Source: UBA7862 sp050872785 | GTDB lineage: Bacteria; Bacillota; Clostridia; Christensenellales; UBA1242 | Direction: 5' to 3' | NCBI GenBank assembly: GCA_050872785.1 | Contig: JBNMHO010000004.1 | Coordinates: forward strand, 1-64,000 | Length of the DNA: 64,000 nucleotides | Shown: positions 34,459 to 42,701 of the stretch, piece by piece | Numbering within the stretch: position 1 is the first letter of the stretch | How the letters are laid out: each line of letters opens with the position of its first letter | Translations under genes and position numbers: made by a program | Notes under the pieces: generated by a model | Told to the model about the DNA's origin: nothing | Seen by the model: the letters and a program-made list of their open reading frames with translations, nothing else | Database searches by the model: none

Positions 34459-36375
34459 TTATTCGTTATTTCCTGTTATATTTACATACGAGAACCCAGA
34501 ACCGAATGGCTCAAACAGTTCCCCTTCGCCTTCATAAAATCTTGAGAAGAACTCTACATATTGAAGCCTTGCGACATGGATATATGCACTAAGACAGCCC
34601 ATTGAAAGATTGAACCCATGCCCAATTAAAAGAATTATCGCCCCAACAAGATAGGTTGCCGCACTGCTAAAAAATGGAACAGCCAACTGATTGACAATGC
34701 CCGCAATGATTGCACCACTTAACATCAGTCCAAAAAGTCTTGCATAACTCAAAATATCAGAAAAAATATTGATTATTCCATACACTGCTCCAAAACTTTT
34801 TGTAAGACGGTTTATGCCCTTTTGAGTGGCTATTAAGCCCACAACACTTATTGTAACTGACGCAATGGCAACATACATGCCAATCATCTTTACTCCCTCA
34901 ATAAGTCCCGCTATGTCAAGTGCCACAAGCCCTATGCCTACAAAGAAGCCTTCCCACACAAGTGCCGAAAATATTGCCTCTGCCACTTGTTTTCTTTTTA
35001 TGAGCAAAATTGCCTTAAGAAGCAGCGACGCCATAATTTGCACTGCGCCCGCCCCAAGACAAATGCCGAGCATTGCAATAACATCTTTTGTTGGATTCGG
35101 CATTATTCTAGGCGGAACAATGCTCCAAACATCGCTTCCCACACCAAACATTGAACCAAAGAGTATTCCAAATATTATCGCAAACACCCCACCCGTTGCA
35201 AGCACGCCACATAGTTTCTTAAACGACGTTTCCTTTTTCTGCATTGCTCCGACAAATGTCCCAAACAGAACAAGCACGAAGCCATATCCAATGTCCGCCA
35301 CAACAAAGCCAAAGAAAAGCGAAAAGAAGAAAGTCAAAAGTCCATTTGGGTCAAGTTCCCTATAGTTTGGCGAAGAATACATGTTTGTCACAAATTCAAA
35401 GTTGCTAACAATTTTGTTGTTTTTAAGAAGTGTTGACGGCATTTCATTTTTTGGAATTTCCAAAAATTCTTTCTCCATGCAAATTCCAAGTTTGTCCAAA
35501 CACTTATCCACATAACTGACTTTGTCCTTTGGCAGATAGCCCTCAAGCACAAAAGTTTGTTTTGTTGAACGAACAAGGTTCTCGGCATCCAACTTTTCCA
35601 TGCAAAACTTAGTGTGGTCAAGTGATAACTTAAGGTTTTTGATACTGGACGAAAAGGCTTTCAATTTTTCTTCACAAGCATGAATTTTATTGTTGTTTCT
35701 TATTATCTCGTTTTGACATTCGGCAACAAGAGCCTTGCTTGTTTTGTCATAATCAAACGGACATTTTGAAAACCCAATTTCAGCCAAACTTCTTGATACA
35801 ACAACGCTTTCAGATTTATGGCAACACACCTTCAAAACTCTGCCCTCGTCACCGCACACTTCAACAACCGTAAGTGGACAGTCTTTCAAAACTTCTGGCA
35901 GTCTTTCGCTATTTCCCTCTGGCAAAAGTCCCACATAAATATCCACATGTTTTGTGCTTTTGAAATCAGAAAACTTCTCGCTTAAACAAAGATATGGTTC
36001 ATAGGTCGAACTTCTTGTGACAATTTTCTCATTCTCTCGCTTTAATGTACCAATTTCCTTTTGAAGTTCATCAATTTGCTCAAGCGTTTTCTCGCAGTCA
36101 AAATTCCCGTTCACAAACTCCTCTGCACTCATGTCAAGCGTTTCTTCGTCAATCTTTCCCACGGCGTCTTGCACAACTTCTATCGAACGAGCAATCTTAT
36201 CATGTAGCGATTGCATATCGCCATATTTTTCCTCACAAAAGTTGCATGCCGTGCCGTCAATGTTTGTTGTTTTTTTAAGTTCCACACAGCGAGTTCTGAA
36301 GAGTTCGTTTAATATCTTTTCTTTATCCATGGAGAGTGCAACAAGTTTAAGTTTTGACATTTCAACAATAGCCAT
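34459..36375 (-). CDS. ntpI: V-type ATPase subunit I
   Basis: 638 residues. The N-terminal cytoplasmic half is coiled-coil rich; the C-terminal half has seven to eight membrane segments (FFSLFFGFVVADIGYGFVLV, DILSYARLFGLMLSGAIIAG, LIGHGFNLSMGCLSAYIH). The essential arginine expected in the SYARLFGL helix is present. It forms the stator half-channels beside the K ring. Confidence 0.95.
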   Translation of the reverse strand: MAIVEMSKLKLVALSMDKEKILNELFRTRCVELKKTTNIDGTACNFCEEKYGDMQSLHDKIARSIEVVQDAVGKIDEETLDMSAEEFVNGNFDCEKTLEQIDELQKEIGTLKRENEKIVTRSSTYEPYLCLSEKFSDFKSTKHVDIYVGLLPEGNSERLPEVLKDCPLTVVEVCGDEGRVLKVCCHKSESVVVSRSLAEIGFSKCPFDYDKTSKALVAECQNEIIRNNNKIHACEEKLKAFSSSIKNLKLSLDHTKFCMEKLDAENLVRSTKQTFVLEGYLPKDKVSYVDKCLDKLGICMEKEFLEIPKNEMPSTLLKNNKIVSNFEFVTNMYSSPNYRELDPNGLLTFFFSLFFGFVVADIGYGFVLVLFGTFVGAMQKKETSFKKLCGVLATGGVFAIIFGILFGSMFGVGSDVWSIVPPRIMPNPTKDVIAMLGICLGAGAVQIMASLLLKAILLIKRKQVAEAIFSALVWEGFFVGIGLVALDIAGLIEGVKMIGMYVAIASVTISVVGLIATQKGINRLTKSFGAVYGIINIFSDILSYARLFGLMLSGAIIAGIVNQLAVPFFSSAATYLVGAIILLIGHGFNLSMGCLSAYIHVARLQYVEFFSRFYEGEGELFEPFGSGFSYVNITGNNE

Positions 36376-36682
36376 CTTGCACCCCCTGCACCACCCGTTT
36401 TGTAGTAGCGGCTATTGCATTCATTTTCTCATTCTCAAGGTTGTCAAACTCCGCTTGTTTTTTTGCCACAATGTCTTGCAATTTCTCAGCGTATTTTTTC
36501 TCTAGTTTATTTAGTTCAATCACATATCTTTTTTTGTCAAGTTCCAAAAACTCTTCTCTGTCTTTTGATAATTGCTCGGACTTTTTGGAAACAATTTCTT
36601 GTGACTTTGTTTGAGCCAAAGACACAATTTGTTCTGCTTGTTCTTCTGCCAAAAGAATTTTGTCAATATATGCAGTTTTCAT
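36362..36682 (-). CDS. ntpF: V-type ATPase stalk subunit G/H
   Basis: 106-residue helical coiled coil (KILLAEEQAEQIVSLAQTKS) of the kind that pairs with subunit E in the peripheral stalk. First gene of the operon, overlapping ntpI by 14 nt. The family is short and divergent, so the call rests on position as well as composition. Confidence 0.8.
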   Translation of the reverse strand: MKTAYIDKILLAEEQAEQIVSLAQTKSQEIVSKKSEQLSKDREEFLELDKKRYVIELNKLEKKYAEKLQDIVAKKQAEFDNLENEKMNAIAATTKRVVQGVQDGYC

Positions 36683-36699
36683 TTTTTGCCTCCAATTAT

Positions 36700-36745
36700 T
36701 TTACAAAAAAGGGACCACAAAACCTATGCCGAGCAATCCCTTGTC
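36700..36745 (-). promoter_or_regulatory. Possible attenuator hairpin ahead of the V-ATPase operon
   Basis: AAGGGA (36742-36737) pairs with TCCCTT (36714-36709), followed by a T-run, about 20 nt before the ntpF ribosome binding site. It could be a terminator-like attenuator. No clean promoter could be fixed upstream, though TTGACA (36748-36743) overlaps the hairpin. Confidence 0.35.
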
Positions 36746-36845
36746 AAATACTATTATGTGCTATATAAATAATACTATAAATAGCCCCCTTTTATCAAGC
36801 AAAAGTGCCATGTTTTTGGATAAAATTTCCATAATTTTTGCATAA

Positions 36846-36876
36846 AAAAACCTTGGCGCAAAATTCCAAGGCTGTT
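36846..36876 (-). terminator. Terminator after the small membrane protein
   Basis: CCTTGG/CCAAGG hairpin (36851-36871) followed on the minus strand by seven T. Confidence 0.85.
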
Positions 36877-36882
36877 TTCTAT

Positions 36883-37140
36883 TTATCTTGTTTGGATGTA
36901 AATCACCACGTAAATTGAAATGATGATAAGTCCAGCTAGAATGAGAAGCAATCCGGCAAGTTTAAGTGCCATATTAACTTTATCGTCACTTTTAATTTCG
37001 TTTGAATGTCTAACTGCTCTTGTTATTCTTGCTGACAATGCCACAAGCGCAATGCCCAAAACGACAAGCACAAGCCCAACTATAACAAGTGGTTCACTCA
37101 AAAATTGTACAAGAGTTCTTCCAAGCATATCTCCCAACAT
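36883..37140 (-). CDS. Small two-helix membrane protein, unrecognised
   Basis: 85 residues with two membrane segments (PLVIVGLVLVVLGIALVALS and ALKLAGLLLILAGLIIISIY) joined by a short basic loop (RITRAVRHSNEIKSDDKV). I do not recognise a named family. It lies between the TPR gene upstream and the V-ATPase operon downstream, with its own terminator. Confidence 0.7.
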   Translation of the reverse strand: MLGDMLGRTLVQFLSEPLVIVGLVLVVLGIALVALSARITRAVRHSNEIKSDDKVNMALKLAGLLLILAGLIIISIYVVIYIQTR

Positions 37141-37288
37141 TTTTCACCCTCCAAATTTAATTTCTGCCATATTATATCAAATGTAGATTAAAATTTCAAT
37201 AGTAATTTTGCACAAAATAACTTTTTATGAAAATTTATCACATTTTTTGTGTTTTCCCACCTATTTTTATGCCAATTTCTATCGATTT

Positions 37289-38941
37289 TTACAAATTTTG
37301 CACTTCAAGATTATACTTTGTTGTGAAGTCATAAAAGTCTTCTTGTGTAATTTTAAACTTATTACAAATTTTACTCAAAGGTGCGTGCCTAGTGTCTTTT
37401 AATATGTCCCACGCAAGAAATGCCGCCAACACATTTTCGTCAACGTTATCATTTTTTATTTTTCGCTCCAGTCTAACAACTGGCTTTGCTATTGTCAGTT
37501 GAAAGTTTGCGATGTCAGTAAAAATGTATCTTACAAGCAACATAACGGCGTTATAAAGGTTCATGTTATTTGTTTTTGTTGCCAAGTTGTTTGGCAAAAT
37601 GATTTTTGAAAAGATATCGTCACGAACAATGCAAACTCGCCTTGTGCAATTTAGCCCCGCACGCTTTAGGGCAATTCTGTTTTTCAAACTTGTTTTTATC
37701 TGTCTGCCAAGGAGAATAAAGTCAAAGAACTCATCAAGGCAATTATCATCTATTGAAGCAAGTTTCAAAAGAAGCAGCGAAGAAATATTTGTTTCTTGCT
37801 TTGCTATGTAATAAAACAAGTCTTCGTTTTCTTTAAACTCATTCAAAAGTGCCTCTGGCGTTTGAACAAGCATTTCTTTAACTTTTGCATTTATAATATT
37901 CTCTTCTCGTTTTGGAATATTAAAGATATATTTGAAATTGTGTTTTTTATTATCGCCACAGAACTTCAAATAATAGTCAAAAATATATCCGTCAAATGGG
38001 TCAAGAAGTTTCAAATCAAGAAGTCTAGTCTTTATTTGCTCACCTTTGCCGCAGTTTATGCAAGTTATGCAATACAAGAAGTCCAACTCAGGCTCTGCCG
38101 TTCCGCTTTCAACATATCCTCGCATATACTCAGCGGCAAGTTCATTTTCCCCCACTTGCGAAAATGAAGCACCTATTCTATATCTCTGCTCCATGTCCAC
38201 GTTGTCAATGTTTTGTAGTCGTTTTTTAATTTCCTCACATTTCTCGTTATTTCCCAAGGAATATTCAATTAACATTTGACTTATCAAATCTTGAACGGAC
38301 TCTTTGCCATAAGTCTTTATAATTTCACTCGCTCTATCCATTTCCCCCGCAAAAAAATATGCCATAACAAGTTCGTTTCTTATGTCATCATCATGAAAAT
38401 TCGCCATGTTCTCATAAGTTTTTATTGCTTCTTCCAAGTTGCCTTGTGACATTTTTTCATGCGCAAGAAGCAAGTTATGTTTCAAGAGATAATCGTCATT
38501 GACAAGTTGCAAAGCAGGTTTCCCTTTTTGAATTCTGTCAATTTCGGCAAACATTTCCTTAAAATATTGTGCTTGTGGGCTGTCTTTGTGTTGATTTAAA
38601 TAAACATTTGCATAAAATCTTGCAACGTCATATTCTTCAAGCATAAAATATGCCCGAGCGAGCATTGTATAAACAAGGTCAGCATGTGAATCGTCCGTTT
38701 TCTTCAGCACTTTATAGCCATAAAAAATACCCATAGGAATCATTCTAAGTTCATAATATATCCCCGAGCGAATTGAGTTTACAAGGAATTCCTCCTCATC
38801 ATTCAGTTCCATTTGGCCAGCTATGCGAAGATATTTTAGCGCTTTCTTATATTCCTGCTCCTCCTCAAAAAACTTCCTCGCACGGAACAGATAAAAGATT
38901 GGCTTTTTCTTAATGTTTATAACTTTTCTTTCTTCTTCCAT
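37289..38941 (-). CDS. TPR-repeat protein
   Basis: 550 residues with tetratricopeptide-like helix pairs across roughly residues 15-280 (ARKFFEEEQEYKKALKYLRI, LARAYFMLEEYDVARFYANV, LEEAIKTYENMANFHDDD). The C-terminal half is helical, without a recognised domain. There is no signal peptide. TPR proteins act as scaffolds; the partner is unknown. Its promoter lies at 38962-38990. Confidence 0.75.
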   Translation of the reverse strand: MEEERKVINIKKKPIFYLFRARKFFEEEQEYKKALKYLRIAGQMELNDEEEFLVNSIRSGIYYELRMIPMGIFYGYKVLKKTDDSHADLVYTMLARAYFMLEEYDVARFYANVYLNQHKDSPQAQYFKEMFAEIDRIQKGKPALQLVNDDYLLKHNLLLAHEKMSQGNLEEAIKTYENMANFHDDDIRNELVMAYFFAGEMDRASEIIKTYGKESVQDLISQMLIEYSLGNNEKCEEIKKRLQNIDNVDMEQRYRIGASFSQVGENELAAEYMRGYVESGTAEPELDFLYCITCINCGKGEQIKTRLLDLKLLDPFDGYIFDYYLKFCGDNKKHNFKYIFNIPKREENIINAKVKEMLVQTPEALLNEFKENEDLFYYIAKQETNISSLLLLKLASIDDNCLDEFFDFILLGRQIKTSLKNRIALKRAGLNCTRRVCIVRDDIFSKIILPNNLATKTNNMNLYNAVMLLVRYIFTDIANFQLTIAKPVVRLERKIKNDNVDENVLAAFLAWDILKDTRHAPLSKICNKFKITQEDFYDFTTKYNLEVQNL

Positions 38942-38961
38942 AATTAAAATTTATTCTTTAG

Positions 38962-38990
38962 ATTGTAAAAAAAACACAGAATAATGTCAA
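38962..38990 (-). promoter_or_regulatory. Promoter of the TPR gene
   Basis: -35 TTGACA (38990-38985), 17-nt spacer, -10 TACAAT (38967-38962). Confidence 0.65.
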
Positions 38991-39046
38991 AAATTCTCCT
39001 ATAATGTTATTTTAGCAAAAAAATTGTCTTTTAAAAAGAGATTTTG

Positions 39047-40459
39047 TCATTCCACGCAAACAAGTTTTTTAAGCCACAAATAAGTGTTCATGACGGTTGC
39101 ATATTCCACCCTTTCGCCATGCAAGTTTTCATCAAGGACTTTTGGAGAAATACAAACACATTCACACTTCTTAATTTTCTTTTGAAAAATGCCCAACTCG
39201 CTTGCAAAGTTTCCCTTCTCGAGTTTTACATCTTCAAAGCCAACATAGTTTGCTTTAAGTGCTTTGACCAAAGAACATTCCTCATTTGCTTCAAAATGAT
39301 TGATTGTGGAAACAACACTCAAACTGGCTTCAAACTTGTCTGACAAAGACTTAAGTTTATTTTCTTTTATGTCCAAGTCCTTCTTGTCACTCGACAACAC
39401 TTGAAGCGAAAGTTCCCCCTTGTTTGGCTCAAAATCTAGCACACTTGCACCAACTTCTTGCTCTAAGTCATAAAGTTCAAAAACAAAGTTAATAAACTTT
39501 TCTGTATCCTCAAGCACCAAAAAATTATCTGCTTGTCTTGTGCAAACAATTTTAAGCCCAGCGTAATTATTCTTTTGCAAAATGTATTCGCCAAAAAGTT
39601 TGGCTTTGACCTTCAGTTCCTCGCAAAAGGTTGAAAATACACACTCAATTTTGTTTGCGTCAATGTAATTTATTGAGTTAATCATAAACTTATCTTTGCT
39701 CAAGAATTTTGCAAGCGAATATAGGGACGAAAAGCTCTCACTTCCGTCATCGACAATTTTTCTTTGCCAAAAGATGTTTCTCTTGATTTTTGGTTGGCAA
39801 GAGATTTTAAGTTTAAAAGTTTTGAAACCTGCGTCCTTGCTCATAAAAGCTTTATTCATGTTCAGTTTGCAAAAAACTAGCGAACTATCATAATTTGAGG
39901 TGAAAATTTTGTCATATTGTCCGCCGTCAAGCGAGATGAGATTTCTACAATTTATTTTTGAAATATCAAGCATTTTTGCCCCAACAAACTTGCCGTCATC
40001 TCGTGGGGTGAAAATAATTTTAAAAGGCACTTTTGCCCTATTTTCAATAAGATTTAATGCCATTGCAACTTTAGAGAGCGTTGCAAGGCGTGGAGTTGTG
40101 TCTTCAAGAACAAGATATTTGGAACTTGAATCTATTGACTTCTGTGACAAACTTGATAGGCTCTTTTCGCCGAGATTTAGGACTGAATTTTGTCTGTGTT
40201 TTCGCCAGCCAGTGTTTTCAAAAACTTTTGTATTAAGTCCACGTTCTAGTGAGCAAAGCGGAATAACTATTCCCACTTCGTCAAGGTCGTCTGCAGCAAT
40301 GTCTTCCTTTTTTGGGCGACAAGTCACAATACAGTTGTCAAATTGGTCTTGATAAACTTCATGCCCCAGCGACTTTGCCTTGCTAGACACGAAATCAACA
40401 AGCGAGTCGTTTGTTAGGTTGTGGATATTTACAAGTTGTTCCAAAGTGGACAAAATCAT
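39047..40459 (-). CDS. Degenerate M20/PepD-like peptidase homologue
   Basis: 470 residues from the ATG at 40459, with GGAGGG just upstream. The layout resembles aminoacyl-histidine dipeptidase (PepD) of family M20. These features match: LEQLVNIHNLTNDSLVDFVS at the start; a central FKIIFTPRDDGKFVGAKMLD where active enzymes have a Glu-Glu metal/catalytic site; and LISLDGGQYDKIF where they have LINLDSEE. The usual His/Asp metal-binding motif before this (GADNG type) is replaced by TPRLATLSKVA. It is therefore probably catalytically inactive or altered. The family assignment is by pattern only. Confidence 0.55.
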   Translation of the reverse strand: MILSTLEQLVNIHNLTNDSLVDFVSSKAKSLGHEVYQDQFDNCIVTCRPKKEDIAADDLDEVGIVIPLCSLERGLNTKVFENTGWRKHRQNSVLNLGEKSLSSLSQKSIDSSSKYLVLEDTTPRLATLSKVAMALNLIENRAKVPFKIIFTPRDDGKFVGAKMLDISKINCRNLISLDGGQYDKIFTSNYDSSLVFCKLNMNKAFMSKDAGFKTFKLKISCQPKIKRNIFWQRKIVDDGSESFSSLYSLAKFLSKDKFMINSINYIDANKIECVFSTFCEELKVKAKLFGEYILQKNNYAGLKIVCTRQADNFLVLEDTEKFINFVFELYDLEQEVGASVLDFEPNKGELSLQVLSSDKKDLDIKENKLKSLSDKFEASLSVVSTINHFEANEECSLVKALKANYVGFEDVKLEKGNFASELGIFQKKIKKCECVCISPKVLDENLHGERVEYATVMNTYLWLKKLVCVE

Positions 40460-40550
40460 AATTCCCTCCAAATTTTCTTCTATATATATTTTGCAACATT
40501 TTGCGTCAAAATGCTAATGATTTTGCATATTTTTTAAAAAAAATTCCAAC

Positions 40551-40576
40551 AAAAAAAGGACAAGTTTGTCTTGTCC
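40551..40576 (-). terminator. Terminator after rpmF
   Basis: GGACAAG/CTTGTCC hairpin (40558-40576) followed on the minus strand by a run of seven T. Confidence 0.85.
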
Positions 40577-40597
40577 ACCGAACAAAAGAAATTGAAA

Positions 40598-40795
40598 TTA
40601 CTTGCTTTCTTTTTCTTTAGCCTTTTTTGCAACAACTTCCTTGCCGTCATAATATCCACATTCCGAGCACACAGTGTGAGAGCGGATAACTGCTTTGCAG
40701 TGTGGACATTCCACAAGTGTTGGGGCTGTTGCCGTCCAATTTGCCTTTCTTTTGTCACGTCTTGATTTGCTAACTTTAACTTTTGGAACTGCCAT
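40598..40795 (-). CDS. rpmF: 50S ribosomal protein L32
   Basis: 65 residues. It starts MAVPKVKVSKSRRDKRKANW and has the zinc-binding pairs CPHC and CSEC. It lies 4 nt downstream of the DUF177 gene, the usual pairing. Confidence 0.97.
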   Translation of the reverse strand: MAVPKVKVSKSRRDKRKANWTATAPTLVECPHCKAVIRSHTVCSECGYYDGKEVVAKKAKEKESK

Positions 40796-40799
40796 TTTT

Positions 40800-41339
40800 C
40801 TATCTCCTATTTTTTAATTTGTCAAACGGGTTATCAAGTCTTTCCTCGTCTTGCTGAATTTGCTCACAGTTGCAAGTGTAGTAGTTTTTGTTTTTGCCAC
40901 AAACTTGGCACAAACCCTTGCAATTTGCCTTGCACAGCATTTTGGTTGGAAGACTTAAAAGCAAGTTGTTTGCAACGACCTCATCAATTTCCACAGATGT
41001 TCCATTTATAATCGAAAAACTTTCGTCATCATGTAAGTTATACTGCTCCACAAAAGTTTCTTCAACTGGAAAGTTGAGAGTCAATTCAAACTCCTCGCCG
41101 CACTTGTCGCACACACAAAGCAACTGAACAGAGGCGCTTGCCACAAGATGCAACTGTTCGTCAAGATATTCAAAATATCCCTTGACCACTGCATCTGAAG
41201 TGAACTTGTCGCCCTTGCCAGAAACCAACTCCTGCGACATAGGCAATGAAACCTCAAAATCAATTTTTTGTCCCTCTTGACTTTTTGCTTTTAAAATGTT
41301 CAACAACATAGCATGCTTATTATATTGCCTTTTTTGCAA
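40800..41339 (-). CDS. DUF177 (YceD-like) protein
   Basis: 179 residues. Features of the family are the CDKCGEEFELTLNFPVEETF zinc-type motif and the C-terminal CKANCKGLCQVCGKN cysteine cluster. YceD/DUF177 proteins are conserved next to rpmF and are linked to 23S rRNA accumulation; mechanism unknown. Confidence 0.9.
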   Translation of the reverse strand: MQKRQYNKHAMLLNILKAKSQEGQKIDFEVSLPMSQELVSGKGDKFTSDAVVKGYFEYLDEQLHLVASASVQLLCVCDKCGEEFELTLNFPVEETFVEQYNLHDDESFSIINGTSVEIDEVVANNLLLSLPTKMLCKANCKGLCQVCGKNKNYYTCNCEQIQQDEERLDNPFDKLKNRR

Positions 41340-41428
41340 CTTGTCAATGTTTTTGTTTACATTTTATTGTTTTTGTTTACAAAATTTTAGTTTAGATATT
41401 GAAAAAGTCCCTAAACCCCTAAATGAAT

Positions 41429-41457
41429 TTGACTTTTCCCCAAAAATATTGTAAAAT
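41429..41457 (+). promoter_or_regulatory. Promoter of tRNA-Leu
   Basis: -35 TTGACT (41429-41434), 17-nt spacer, -10 TAAAAT (41452-41457), 9 nt before the mature tRNA. Confidence 0.65.
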
Positions 41458-41466
41458 ATTATATAT

Positions 41467-41551
41467 GTGGATATGGTGAAACTGGTAAACACGCTAGATT
41501 CAGGTTCTAGTGAGGCGACTCTTGCAGGTTCAAGTCCTGTTATCCACACCA
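41467..41551 (+). tRNA. tRNA-Leu (anticodon CAG)
   Basis: Class II tRNA of 85 nt including an encoded CCA. The acceptor stem GTGGATA/TATCCAC, the anticodon arm CTAGA-TTCAGGT-TCTAG with anticodon CAG at 41501-41503, the long variable arm and the T-arm with TTCAAGT all fold. Confidence 0.95.
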
Positions 41552-41556
41552 CCCGT

Positions 41557-41581
41557 CAAAAAGCCCAATCGGGCTTTTTTT
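41557..41581. terminator. Terminator of tRNA-Leu; left attachment region
   Basis: AAAAAGCCC aatc GGGCTTTTTTT hairpin. Its right half, AATCGGGCTTTTTTT (41567-41581), recurs at 48580-48594. Confidence 0.85.
41567..41581. other. Left direct repeat (attL core)
   Basis: AATCGGGCTTTTTTT, the 3' half of the tRNA-Leu terminator. Confidence 0.7.
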
Positions 41582-41608
41582 AAATTAAGTTTACGCTTTT
41601 GTTTATGA

Positions 41609-42028
41609 TTATAAAACAACCTCTCTGTTGACAAATAAAGATATTATAAAACATATTATTGAATAATGAACAAATGTTAAACCAAAGCCAGCAAATATAC
41701 CCGTAAAAAATCGCCTAATATTTGTTGACTCCATACCCAAAAATCTTTGAACAGTCCAATCAGCTGCCATTGGAATTAATAATAGCAAACACCACAATAT
41801 TTTTATCTTTAGAAAAAATACTAACGGAATTGCAATAATTTCACCAACAAAAACACCAGTACACCTAGCACAAACTGGGAATTGGTAACCTCTGATAAAA
41901 AAACTTCTAGAATACATCTGATGACAACCTAAAAATCTCCCGATTTTCATAAAGAATAACCATGTTGTTATTTTCCTATCACACTCTCCATTTGTTTCCA
42001 CAGTTTTCACACACCCAATAATTTTCAT
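41609..42028 (-). CDS. DUF2085 membrane protein
   Basis: 139 residues. The family signature is GCHQMYSRSFF...QFPVCARCTGVFVGE, cysteines and histidine probably binding a metal near the membrane. Two to three hydrophobic segments follow. The start is uncertain: the ATG at 42028 overlaps the upstream zinc-ribbon gene by 50 nt, and an internal ATG at 41950 begins closer to the domain but lacks a ribosome binding site. Function unknown. It is the outermost left gene of the element. Confidence 0.7.
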   Translation of the reverse strand: MKIIGCVKTVETNGECDRKITTWLFFMKIGRFLGCHQMYSRSFFIRGYQFPVCARCTGVFVGEIIAIPLVFFLKIKILWCLLLLIPMAADWTVQRFLGMESTNIRRFFTGIFAGFGLTFVHYSIICFIISLFVNREVVL

Positions 42029-42188
42029 TGTTTATCTGTCTTCCTTTCCCGCAAGCACCACATAGCAAACCTAAAGGACCGAATAATAAAGCTCCCAAAC
42101 AACCTGTGCCAGCTTTATAATCTTTTCCTTCCGAAGATACTTCATTTATTATCTTACATTTATCACTATTACATTTTGGGCAATTCAC
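41979..42188 (-). CDS. Zinc-ribbon protein with hydrophobic glycine-rich segment
   Basis: 69 residues from a GTG at 42188, preceded by GGAAGGAG. Two CxxC pairs frame the protein (CPKC near the N-terminus and CENCGNKW near the C-terminus) with GCLGALLFGPLGLLCGACG between them. It resembles small zinc-ribbon membrane-associated proteins; role unknown. It is coupled to the DUF2085 gene by overlap. Confidence 0.7.
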   Translation of the reverse strand: MNCPKCNSDKCKIINEVSSEGKDYKAGTGCLGALLFGPLGLLCGACGKGRQINNENYWVCENCGNKWRV

Positions 42189-42250
42189 ATTAAACTCCTT
42201 CCTAAACTTAATAAATTTGTTTGTTAATTTTATTTCTTTAAGAATTATTA

Positions 42251-42302
42251 TACACTATTTTTAGTGTATGTCAAGTATTTTACACTAATTTCGGTGTAAA
42301 AT
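42251..42302. promoter_or_regulatory. Paired operators between zinc-ribbon and XRE genes
   Basis: Two inverted repeats with the same ACACT-N6-RGTGT core (R is A or G): TACACT attttt AGTGTA at 42251-42268 and TTTTACAC taatttcg GTGTAAAA at 42278-42301. They sit in the divergent promoter region immediately before the XRE start, as expected for autoregulation and control of the divergent pair. Confidence 0.7.
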
Positions 42303-42308
42303 AAAAAT

Positions 42309-42518
42309 ATGAGAACTTTTGGACAAAATTTGAAAGAATTAAGGGTTTTAAGCGGGCTAAATCAAAAGCAATTCGCCACTCTCATGCGTACAACACAACA
42401 AAGAGTGAGTGAATGGGAAACAAACAAAATTGAGCCTTCTTTGTATAACATTCTAAAAATTTTAAAAGTTCTGAATGTCAGTTTTGACGAATTAACAGAA
42501 GGAATAAATGTTGAATAA
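42309..42518 (+). CDS. XRE-family transcriptional regulator
   Basis: A 69-residue Cro/CI-type helix-turn-helix protein (LKELRVLSGLNQKQFATLMR, then QQRVSEWETNKIEPS). It is essentially only the DNA-binding domain. No ribosome binding site is evident, so the message may be nearly leaderless. It probably binds the two operators just upstream. Confidence 0.85.
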   Translation: MRTFGQNLKELRVLSGLNQKQFATLMRTTQQRVSEWETNKIEPSLYNILKILKVLNVSFDELTEGINVE

Positions 42519-42632
42519 TTGATAAAAAATTATTCTTCCCTAGTAACGCTAACAAAAGCACACAGATTATATAAAACAAAAAAGCCCAAGGTTTAAAACA
42601 TTTGAAACTAGTGTAATTTTATATCAACAAAA

Positions 42633-42665
42633 AAAGAAGACGTTCAGAATATGTCTTCTTTTTTA
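42633..42665. terminator. Bidirectional terminator between XRE and DegV genes
   Basis: AAAGAAGAC (42633-42641) pairs with GTCTTCTTT (42653-42661), with A- and T-runs on the two sides. Confidence 0.75.
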
Positions 42666-42701
42666 CTATATATAACTTGCTATATTTTCACTTGCACTCT
42701 T

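Noticed and set aside
36743..36748. TTGACA as the V-ATPase promoter -35
   Set aside because: No acceptable -10 at 16-18 nt; it overlaps the hairpin arm, so it is reported only as part of the possible attenuator.
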